NCBI GenBank assembly: GCA_963678675.1
Contig: OY783195.1
Coordinates: forward strand, 7,574,001 to 7,638,000
Source: Xiphydria camelus
Lineage: Eukaryota > Arthropoda > Insecta > Hymenoptera > Xiphydriidae
DNA length: 64,000 bases
Direction: 5' to 3'
The position numbers and the translations under genes are program-made. Of the stretch, positions 33,376 through 41,987 are shown piece after piece. The notes beneath the pieces were generated by a model. It saw only the letters and a list, made by a program, of their open reading frames with translations. It ran no database searches and was not told the DNA's origin. The stretch's first letter is position 1; every line of letters starts with the position of its first letter.

Positions 33376-34497
33376 TTAACTCTTTTACTGCCGGACGACG
33401 ATATATCGTCGTTCGCTGCACTTGCGAAAAGTGCCAGCGACGATATATCGTTACGTATGCGATGGCGCCATGTTCTTCGCATTGCGAGAAAGCTCTATCT
33501 CAAAATAAATTTACAAAACGTTATAGACGGTCTAATTTCATTGCAAAAGAATTTAAAAAAATTGTTTTTTGGTATCCTTTGCATTCGAGAGGTAGCTCAG
33601 TCGCCACGGCGTTTCGTGCGGCAACTCGAGCGGCACTGCTCCGACGTCCGGGCGATTAGTTGATACGTCCACTCGATGTGTGCCAAACACTTGCTAGAGC
33701 CGTTTGATGCGTCCTCTCCAAGTACGTTGAAACCCGATATGTTTCAAATAGCGGGCGTTATACTCTATGCTGGCTGGTGCCGAGACTGGATACGATGGAG
33801 CAATAAGGTAGAAACTCGGTATAGAATAGTTTCTTCGACACAGCCAAACTAATAGATATTTTCGTTATAAGGGCGTGAAGCGCCGTTTTTAACGAGTGTG
33901 AAGTTTTCCGCACGAGCGCGCGAAGCGAGTGCGGCAATCACACGAGTTAAAACGGCGCTTCACGCCCTTATATATAACGAAAATATCTATCTTTCAATCT
34001 TTCTTCAGCCTTTCTAAAGAGCATTTCGTATTTTTTTTCTCAGTGACGTTATACCAACTACATGATCCACTTGTTTTGTATAATAGATCTGTCTGACGCT
34101 TTCCGTGCATTGCGGAGTTATCATTTCGTTCTCAGGACCGATATTGAATATTTTATATTGAAAATGTAATACTTATACTTCATACTACGTAACCTACATA
34201 AAACTATGATCAAGGAATGATTATTGTTGTGTGCGAATATTGTTTGTAGAAGAAAAACTTGTTTACATGTTTTTCGTCATGTATATTCTTTGTTATTGGT
34301 ATAATTTTCAATGAATATTGAAAAACTATTAACATTAAATTATTCTTCCCTTCTTCCGTAATACGCAGCTTTTTCAATTTTGTAAATATCATTCTTAGTT
34401 TGATTTTTATGAGCTATTCCTCCAACCTTAGCCAATTCGTTAAATTCGGCCGGTTATCTTCGCACAACTACTCGATTTTCGCTCGGCACTCAAAGGG
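33376..34497. repeat. Repeat R copy 2 with imperfect terminal repeats
   Basis: The left end, AACTCTTTTACTGCCGGACG, pairs imperfectly with the right end, CGCTCGGCACTCAAAGGGTG, near 34,480-34,497. Bases 33,385-34,100 match copy 1. It contains a palindromic MITE at about 33,851-33,992. No coding capacity is seen. Confidence 0.55.
33851..33992. mobile_element. Palindromic MITE (about 142 bp)
   Basis: The arms AGATATTTTCGTTATA..AGGGCGTGAAGCGCCG and their complement flank a CG-rich centre. Repeat R copy 1 lacks it (near 30,962), which gives an empty-site comparison. Confidence 0.75.
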
Positions 34498-34935
34498 TGA
34501 AATTATAATTTTTTATTTTTACCTTATCCCTAACAATTTTTATATAAATAATTTTAACATTTATTCAATTTTAATTACAAATTTTATTTCTATATAAATT
34601 AAATTTATTTCTAAAAAACTAGAGAGGAAAAAAACGTTTTATATTTCATAATGAATTACTTAAAAAAATAATTTAACATTTCAATTTATTATTTATTAAC
34701 TTTTTTGTCCAGATTATAAATTATTATTTATATTTTTTTAATAAACCCTAATAAAAAAGGTAAAAAAATTGTACTTTTAAATTATTTTATATTTAAACTA
34801 TTTCAAATTATCTTCTGCAGTAAAAAAATTTACATTAATTAATTTAATGTTCTTTTTTAATTTTTAAATTTAAATGTTTTAAACATTAACAAATAAACGG
34901 TTGTTATTTTATTTAATAACTATTAAATAATTATT
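34498..34935. other. Very AT-rich spacer inside the Harbinger element
   Basis: Long A/T runs with no gene and no identifiable repeat edge. Confidence 0.5.
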
Positions 34936-35179
34936 TGTAGAGTGGCGGGGCTAATTGATCTAAGTGCCAAAAACATTTTTCCCAGGAAAATAAGAAAAAC
35001 TGCCCATCAGTGAAACCAAACTGCCATTTTTGACCACCTTTTGACGGCTTATACAACGAAAAGAAAAGCGCATTGACACTTAAATCATATAGCTCTGCAT
35101 TGGCCTTGGCGCATACATCATTTTGTAGAAAAAATCCGAAATCATGGAATTTTGGCACAATTAGCCCCGCCACTCTACA
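34936..35179. mobile_element. MITE with 21-bp terminal repeats
   Basis: TGTAGAGTGGCGGGGCTAAT at the left and its complement at the right end. About 244 bp, noncoding, lying in AT-rich DNA inside the Harbinger element. I could not resolve the target duplication. Confidence 0.75.
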
Positions 35180-35486
35180 TTTGTGCTAATGATTAATTAA
35201 ATTAATTATTTTAAATATAATTAGATATTTATAGATATAATAATTATTAAATAATATATATTTAATAATAAATTATTAAAATTATTTAATGTTATATATA
35301 AATATAAATATATATAGGATTTTTCCGTCTTTGCGCGACGGACTACGCACCAAATTAATCTTGCGTAATGGGTTTAGTGGGATTAATAAATTACATTATT
35401 TTACGAAAAAGCAAAACAATGCACTTTATTTGCGAGCTGTTCATACTCAGCCATCACTTTTCCGCTATCAAACTAAAACTGAGTCA

Positions 35487-35758
35487 CCCTCCGAGGAGAC
35501 TCCATTTATGTGGAGTAGAAACTCCAGACAGTTGAGCACAAACTCATTCGTATTTATACGAAAACTGAGTTTATACTCATTTGAAATTGTACATAAGAGT
35601 ACCTACTCATGGTGAGCATCTTCCCTCCGAGGAGACTCCACTTATGTGGCGTAGAAACTCCAGACGCCTGAGCATAAACTCACTCTTATTCATACGAAAA
35701 CTGTGTTTATACTCACTTGAAATTGTATATAAGAGTACCTACTCATGGTGAGCATCTA
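35487..35758. repeat. Subterminal tandem repeats of the Harbinger element (about 137 bp x 2)
   Basis: The block CCCTCCGAGGAGACTCCA..GAGTACCTACTCATGGTGAG occurs at 35,487-35,625 and again at 35,625-35,758. A partial third copy lies at 33,049-33,120. Each holds short CTCC/GGAG palindromes. Such subterminal repeats in transposons often serve as protein-binding sites; that role here is inference. Confidence 0.75.
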
Positions 35759-35846
35759 CTCTTAATTCTTATTCATACAGATTGGAGTATTTACTCCAGA
35801 ATTTTGAGCATGAAGTACATGCTCTGCTTTATTCATATCACCCAAT

Positions 35847-36732
35847 ATATCCAGAAACTTCAATTATAGAGACGAGACTAAATGACAGTTACCAGCTAGA
35901 AATTTATAAAATTGAAAAGAACCCTCGTTTGTATCTGGGCATACCTGAAGACGTTTATATTTTAATTAGTATTTTAAAAACAGAAATCGAATATTCCAAC
36001 ATATTAATAACATTAAAAAAAATAAGAACAGACGATTCTTTTACCCGGTTGGCTATTGATTTTGATAAAAGCAAGCCATATGTAAGTCTAATATTTAAAA
36101 AGACTGTACCAATATTAGCAGCTTATTTAAAACAATTAATTTTTTGGCCAGACAAGCATAAAACGGCAGCACTTGTACCTAGTCAATTTCAAGCATATTA
36201 CAATCATGTTGAAAGCATAATAGATTGTTTTGAAATCGAAATTCAAAAACCTAGTGACGCTCTTCAACAGGCGTTAACGTGGAGTGCATACAAAAATTGT
36301 AATACCGCAAAATTTTTAATCTCCTGTACGCCTAACGGACTAGTAAATTTTATATCTTCGGCATTCGGAGGCCGTGCTAGCGATGTGGAGATAGTAAAAA
36401 AATCTGGATTTTTAGAGTGCATTCCTAATAACACTGTAATAATGGCTGACAGGGGCTTCAAACATATAGCGTCACTACTTGCAAACAAAAATGCAACATT
36501 AATAAGACCGCCGTCTGTGTCTACTGACCAAAAGATGAGCAAACAGGAGGTACGATTAACGAAGGTGATAGCAGCCCTTCGAATCCATGTAGAACGACTG
36601 ATTAGAAGATTACGCGAATTTGCAATGCTGAAACCACATGCAACCACACATTTACAATTCGTAGGCCTACTTCAATATTGTGTCATTATTGCTTGTGGCA
36701 TTATCAATTTACAACCTAAGATTGTTCAGTAA
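35847..36732 (+). pseudogene. ISL2EU transposase, 3' part (DDE catalytic domain)
   Basis: Open frame continuing the gene from 29,402. With the insert and one AAT removed, the three coding pieces (177 + 515 + 886 bp) total 526 codons including the stop, with no shift. Family motifs are ESIIDCFEIEIQKP (first Asp), SAYKNCNTAKFLISCTPNG, FGGRASDVEI (second Asp), VIMADRGF, and ALRIHVERLIRRLREF (Glu). The first 21 codons of the apparent ORF from 35,782 belong to the Harbinger terminal repeat, not to this gene. Apart from the insertion I see no damage. Confidence 0.85.
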
Positions 36733-37268
36733 TTACGTTCTTGTATACATTTATTATCGGACTTGGTTAGCGGTGGTGGAGGTGTGTGGTTGAAGTGTGT
36801 GAGAGAGCGAATGGAAAACGAAAAATAAGCGAATATAAGTATAGGGCAGCCGAAGCATACATTTATGATAGTATAAAAAGATACTTTACATTTATAAAGA
36901 AAGATATTAATACATAAATACTTCATTACTAAGCTTACATTAGTATATGTACATAATTGTACAACGGATAATACAACTTTGTTCTCAATTATTATTACTA
37001 TTATTCGTAACTGTTATTTTTAAAATTATTTAATTTAACTTTCAACAGGTAATAATCAGGCCAAACAAGAACAAGAATCAATATACTTCTGACGTTTCCG
37101 TTCCTCTTCGTAATACGTAATACGTCTCCGGAGAGGGTTCGAAGAGAATGCGAAACGTCAGAAGTGTATTAATTCTTGTTGTTGTTTGGCCTGATTATTA
37201 CCTATTGAAAGTTAAATTAAATTAATTGTAAACTAGCACAGGCAACTGAAACATTGTCTGAAGGACTC
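36733..37268. other. Intergenic region between the convergent ISL2EU genes
   Basis: About 530 bp separate the transposase stop from the YqaJ-gene stop. Apart from the palindromic MITE listed separately (37,036-37,214) it is AT-rich noncoding sequence. Confidence 0.6.
37036..37214. mobile_element. Palindromic MITE, copy 1
   Basis: The ends TAACTTTCAACAGGTAATAA and a near-complement enclose a hairpin with CAGGCCAAACA arms and a GAAACGTCAGAAGTGTAT/ACTTCTGACGTTTC inner stem. A sister copy is at 38,321-38,483, inside the same host transposon. Confidence 0.8.
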
Positions 37269-38983
37269 TTATTTTTGTAAAACAGGAAATATGGCCTGTT
37301 TCCAAATTTTTAAAGCTTCACCCATAATCTCCTTGCAATACTTTTCGTCAAAATCTACCTCATGTATAACAACCTCGCGGCTTGTTTCAAAGGTGGGTGA
37401 TGCTACACAGAAAAGCCCTTTTTTTCTTTCACAAAGGTACATTTGCAATTGTATTTGGGCAAATGGTTTAGGGCAAATTGTTCCATCTCTTAAATAATTT
37501 TTCAGTGTGGATTCCTTCAATGGACATTTTACCTCTATACAATATTCGTCAGTAATACCGTCAGGGGAAGCTCCAAATATGGGATCGTTCGGGCGTATAT
37601 ATAGGCCTACCTTTTCAATGTGTATTTTTCTTTGCGATGCCACGACATTTAAAACTTGCTCCTCCAATTGACGCCCACGCAACATAGCTGCGGTTTCTTG
37701 GAATTTAGAGGCACCGAGAACTGCTTGCGTAGTTGATCCTTCCAAAGTTTTACAATGGGCTACTTCATACAACTTAGATGCGGTTATTCGTGCAAATCTT
37801 AAATTGAACCAGCTCTTATTTTTTGTTTGCTCCTTTGTAAGTTCAACTGCTTCCTGACAGGATAAGTCGTCTATATTGTTGCTACAGAAACTTATAAAAC
37901 TATCGGCATCGCAACTACCAACACTACCTTTAACAAACCGCAAGTATAAATGGTACAGGGATAATTTCTCCGTTAGCGATAAACTCTCTCTAAAAAAGTC
38001 TAATAGTGTACATTCTACTTTATGCTCTTTTCCTACACTGACTACGTCTGTTAAAAAAGAATTGCCCACATCGGGTAATGGTGGCGTGTTTGTTTTGAAG
38101 ATGTCTTCAAGCAGTTCGCATTTCAATGATGTGCCTACTTTGGCTAAAGTTGATTTTCTCCAGTAACACTCCGTAGAAGTAACCGAAGGCAAAACTGACT
38201 TTCTAAGCAGCCAGAATAGAAATGCTATTCCGTGTTTGCAACCTCCTACAAGAAAATATACATTCTTTCATTGTATAGAATTTTTGAATAATAAAATGTG
38301 ATAAGTGAAATACTTTTATGTAACTTTCAGTAGGTAATAATCAGACCAAACAACAACAAGAATCAATATAATACAATACAACGTATTACGTCTCTGAAGA
38401 GGGTTCGAAGAGGAACTAAAACGTCAGACGTGTATTCATTGTTGTTGTTGTTGTTTGGCCTGATTATTACCTATTGAAAGTTAAATTAAATTAATTTTAA
38501 AGTACTACAGGCAACAGAAGCGTTAACTTAAGAATAAGTAAAATACCTTCACTCGCAGCACAGTCTTCACAATGACAATGTGTGACTATTTTTTCTTCCT
38601 CGTTTATAGTTGTTGTAATATTGTATCCCTTTTGTCGCACCTTGTGTTCGGGGGTTATAACACCATGAAGAATGCATAAAGGACCTTCTCTTTTAAGCTG
38701 TACATAACCAACCGCTTCATCACCATAAGTACTTCGTGCACTCCTAAAAACATTAATCGTGAATCATACGTATAACAATATTTATTAAGATCACCAGACA
38801 GAAATAATTTATAACAAAATCTGTAAATAAAATTTTTCTTTCATACCTTTCAGTTTTCACATTTTTCACACCATGTGCAAGAAACGCGATGTTTCGCCGA
38901 TAAAATTCGTCGACCATCTCATAGTCTATATATGGCAAATTAAATGAGGATGCTTGTTCAAATTGCGCATGAAGTTTAGCCAT
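37269..38983 (-). CDS. SWIM zinc-finger / YqaJ-type exonuclease-like protein (three exons)
   Basis: Exons on the minus strand are 38,983-38,847, 38,743-38,547 and 38,245-37,269 with GT-AG introns; together they give 436 residues. Exons 2 and 3 join to form a SWIM-type finger, HCHCEDCAASEGGCKHG, split by intron 2. The C-terminal 200 residues hold a YqaJ/lambda-exonuclease-like core: WFNLRFARITASKL, GRQLEEQVLNVV, GASPDGI and IEVKCPLK, the last two carrying the Asp and Glu-x-Lys of the nuclease motif. ISL2EU elements are known to encode such a second protein, whose role in transposition is not established. Intron 2 is enlarged by a MITE. The gene appears intact. Confidence 0.85.
38321..38483. 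mobile_element. Palindromic MITE, copy 2, in intron 2 of the YqaJ gene
   Basis: Same family as 37,036-37,214, with the right end ATTACCTATTGAAAGTTA in common. It inserts between exons 2 and 3 without touching the splice sites. Confidence 0.8.
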
Positions 38984-40268
38984 TTATAAACACAAACGAA
39001 AGAAGAGAATCGGTCCGGTTTAGATAACACAACAAACTCAACATTCACTGAGCGAAAATGATACACTCAAATCGTACGAAACTATTCACTTGATCACACA
39101 GAATGAATTACGTGCATTCGGTAGCGGTTTATATATCTTACAACCAACAGACAGTGGGGATAGCGTGGACTTACAACTAACAGATAGTGGGGATTGTCTT
39201 TAGACCGTCGGCCCGCTGCCAAGAAGTGCAATGATAGTATCATTTATGCCCTCTGAGGTTTCGGTAATATTGCATATGCTGATGAACGACCAAGCCAAAT
39301 TAGCAGGTTCCCGTAGAACTTGCTTTGGAAAAGTTAGCTACTTATACTTAAAATCGCATCTTTCAATGATAGTATCACGAGTCGATACTAATGTAACAGT
39401 AACTGCAAGACGGCGGAGGTAGCGACTTTCTATCCCTAATAAGAGCCAGATATTCCGTTGCACGTTAAGTGGCCGTCTATATCTGTTCTTATCGTTCATT
39501 ATCATTGCGATGTAAGTAAAGCGCTAATGTAGATTCAATGCCGCCATTGGTCGTAATAATGAGTTATTCTGAGATCTTAACCGTAACTTTAGATAGCGGA
39601 TAGAAAGTCGCTACCTCCGTCGCCGTCGATGCAATACGAATCGATATAAATTTAACTGTAACTGAAAAATATTCTGAATTTACGACACTTTTTAGAGCAT
39701 AATGCCGACCCTTAGTTCCTACGATACACGTATGCCGATCGTTCTTCAATATATATTTTTCTATGAAATATCGTTTGATATGCTCGGCATACGTGATACT
39801 ATCATTGCAAGATGCGATTTTTTTTTGCAATAAGTAATCAATTTCACAGTCCCTGCTTGGCCTTGACACAAATCAATAATCCAAATTAATAACCCTGTAG
39901 GCCAATACCGAATTTCGGTATCGTTGCGCATGCTTCTCGAAGTATGGAAAAAAATGTGCAACGATACCGAGTTATCGTTAGAGCTTTAACGAGTTACAGA
40001 ATCGGCCTACTGATGTACATTCTCGGTTAGAATACGCGGCAACATCGCAAGGGGCTTGTAAATGGGGGGGAATCTGTTGCCCGACTCTGATTGGTCAGTT
40101 AAAATGGCGGTGAAAGTGCGACGCTTTAAACGAATGCCGTTTTTAACATCTAAAAAATTATGGACAAACATTTTTTTAATGACCCATTTTTTACCTACAT
40201 TACTTTAATACCCTAATCTTCCGATTCATGCACTTTAAACAGCTGTACAAAAAGTTGTAAACATCCCC
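38984..40268. other. Right subterminal region of the ISL2EU element with foldback sequences
   Basis: No gene. An imperfect inverted repeat occupies about 39,205-39,830: GATGCGATTTT...ATGATAGTATCACG pairs with 39,352-39,378, and GGAGGTAGCGACTTTCTATCC at 39,415-39,435 pairs with 39,597-39,617. The promoter of the YqaJ gene must lie in 38,990-39,200, where I see no clear motif. Confidence 0.55.
39897..40010. mobile_element. Small MITE with GTAGGCC ends
   Basis: A 114-bp segment from GTAGGCCAAT to ATCGGCCTAC with an inner palindrome (ACGATACCGAG..CGGTATCG). The right end, AACGAGTTACAGAAT.GGCCTAC, recurs at 49,198-49,222. Confidence 0.55.
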
Positions 40269-40319
40269 ATTCCACTGATTACCTGGCACCCTGACGGTCT
40301 CTGCGTAGAACTGCATTAA

Positions 40320-41595
40320 AGGACCCCATACACGTTCAGTCGGCCGGCCGCACACACAAAGTTAAGGTACCTATGCACGTTCAGTCGGCCGACCGCTTTC
40401 CGCTACGTACAAAAATTTAAATCAGATGTCGCTACCTGCCGGGGGCCTATTGATTAATAAAATTAAACGCGTGTTGGTTTCCTTGTCGGTCATACTCTCA
40501 ACCACACACTCCACAACAAATAGAGCCCAATTCCCAGTTTTATACTCGTTCCAATTCACAAGCAATGCAACATTAAAATGTATAGGGCTTTAATTGTAGT
40601 AATACATTTTAAATGTTACTTTTGTTCATAAGGTATTCTACAATTACTATTTTCTTTATATAATTATAAATATTCATTTCATTAATAGATTTTAAATATT
40701 GATTTCATTCATAGAATTCTTATTTTATTAATAAATTTTAAATATTACTTTTATTAATAGATCTCCTAGGTATCAGTTTAATGTTCATGAATTTTTGAAT
40801 AAAATACTTAAATATATTCCTATATATTCTTACACTTTACCTTTAAATATTCCTCCTTCAAGGTCAAATATATATATTTGCAAGTCTCTGAGATAATTTT
40901 TCCCAAAGCTTGTGGCGAAATAAATGGGCTGAAATTTAAATCCTCCATACTGCGTCCTGTTGCCAAATATCTCAGGGTCACCAAAAGCCGTTCTTCTGCG
41001 GTAATTGCTTGCCGCATTACGGTGTCCTTTTGTGTAACACGTGGCTTTACCAAATTTAGCAAGTACTGGAAACAATTCTCGTCCATCCTCAGGAAATTTT
41101 TCAAATAACTAGCACTGGATTGACGAAGTTCACGTACGAGCACCACGTGAGATAAAGTGCGTTTCTTCAACCACTATTTCATCCAAATTTGTCTCTTTTT
41201 TCGTTTCCTCTGCTGGTTTGTCAAAATAACAAGTGCAGCTGCGTATTCTTTTTGCGACATATTTATACTCTCAATGTAAAATCGTTATGGTACTATCGAA
41301 GCCGGTAGAGAACTGACGGACGCATTCGGTGAACAAAATTGTAGGTGTAGTTTGAGTAGGGTAAACGATACAGTCATTGGCCATGCGATAGTGATTGGCC
41401 CCCTCTCATAACAAATGCATTCGATAGAAAGAGGAAACGATAAGCCAATTACTGTATAATTTCATCTGTTTAAAAGGCCAATCACTGGGGGTTTTACCCT
41501 ATCGATAACCCGCGGCCGGCCAGGACTGACGGTCGACTGACAGTCGGACTGATAGTCCACGGCCGGCCAGCCGACTAAACGTGTATGGGGCCCTT
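40320..41595 (-). mobile_element. Internally deleted PIF/Harbinger element (1,276 bp)
   Basis: The terminal repeats AGGACCCCATACACGTTCAG and its near-complement (ending 41,595) are flanked by TAA at 40,317-40,319 and 41,596-41,598, a typical Harbinger target. Internal CGGCCGGCC palindromes lie near both ends. It retains only the N-terminal part of a transposase. Confidence 0.82.
40820..41170 (-). pseudogene. Harbinger transposase N-terminal fragment
   Basis: A 116-codon frame with LRELRQSSASYLKNFLRMDE, LLNLVKPRVTQKDT, MRQAITAEERLLVTLRYLATG and FSPFISPQALGKIISETCK. This is the standard N-terminal DNA-binding region of HARBI1-like transposases. The catalytic domain is missing: the frame runs into AT-rich DNA near 40,820. 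The true start is probably upstream, where short frames continue to about 41,260. Confidence 0.75.
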
Positions 41596-41795
41596 AAACC
41601 CCGCCGCACATTGAGAGGCAGGCGAAGTAGGCGACGCAGGGTAGGAAAAAACACATGCTACACAGTGTGAGCGCATATTGGAAAGCAGTCCTGGCAGTTC
41701 TCAGTCCTGGCAATTCTTGTTATGAAGTATTGGCGTGCGAGTGCGAATAGCAAATAATATAATTTGGACATAGAAAGAGCTTTTTTATTTTAATC

Positions 41796-41918
41796 ATGGC
41801 GTTATTTCTGGACAGTTCCGTGTCAGATTCCGACGCAGAATTTAATTGCGTGGCTTCGAAACACATTTATTCATTTAATCGGAATTTCAACAAAAGATTC
41901 AGAAAGTTTATACTCTAA
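41796..41918 (+). CDS. Short acidic ORF, possible start of a lost transposase
   Basis: Forty codons beginning MALFLDSSVSDSDAEF, with an acidic Ser/Asp start of the kind common at the N-terminus of Harbinger transposases. Nothing recognisable follows; the frame stops before the Kolobok insertion at 41,988. Function unknown. Confidence 0.25.
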   Translation: MALFLDSSVSDSDAEFNCVASKHIYSFNRNFNKRFRKFIL

Positions 41919-41987
41919 AGACTTGTTACAGTTGTTTATTTTCAAATTTGGAGTACAATTTACTGTGTTAGGTCTAATTCCGCTTAA

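Larger units (their letters stand above)
29403..35843. mobile_element. PIF/Harbinger element inserted in the ISL2EU transposase gene (6,441 bp)
   Basis: A 17-bp perfect inverted repeat, GGGTGATATGAATAAAG at 29,403-29,419 and its complement at 35,827-35,843, is flanked by AAT at 29,400-29,402 and 35,844-35,846. A 3-bp duplication fits PIF/Harbinger. It carries two convergent genes, SANT/Myb-like (31,144-31,902) and HARBI1-like nuclease (31,999-33,066), the standard pair of an autonomous element. A second partial copy of its 5' end (including ATGAGTGATAGCGA at 33,244, as at 31,144) suggests an internal duplication. It is further enlarged by several secondary insertions. Confidence 0.85.
28156..40268 (+). 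mobile_element. ISL2EU (IS4EU)-type transposon containing nested elements
   Basis: The ends are GGGCATGTTTACGATTTTT (28,156) and the complement of GGGGATGTTTACAACTTTTT (ending 40,268). They are flanked by AT at 28,154-28,155 and 40,269-40,270, the 2-bp duplication known for this superfamily. It encodes the expected two proteins in convergent orientation: a THAP-DDE transposase on the plus strand and a SWIM-YqaJ protein on the minus strand. Total length is 12,113 bp, of which 6,444 bp are the nested Harbinger element with its duplicated AAT. The terminal repeats show several mismatches. Confidence 0.82.
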
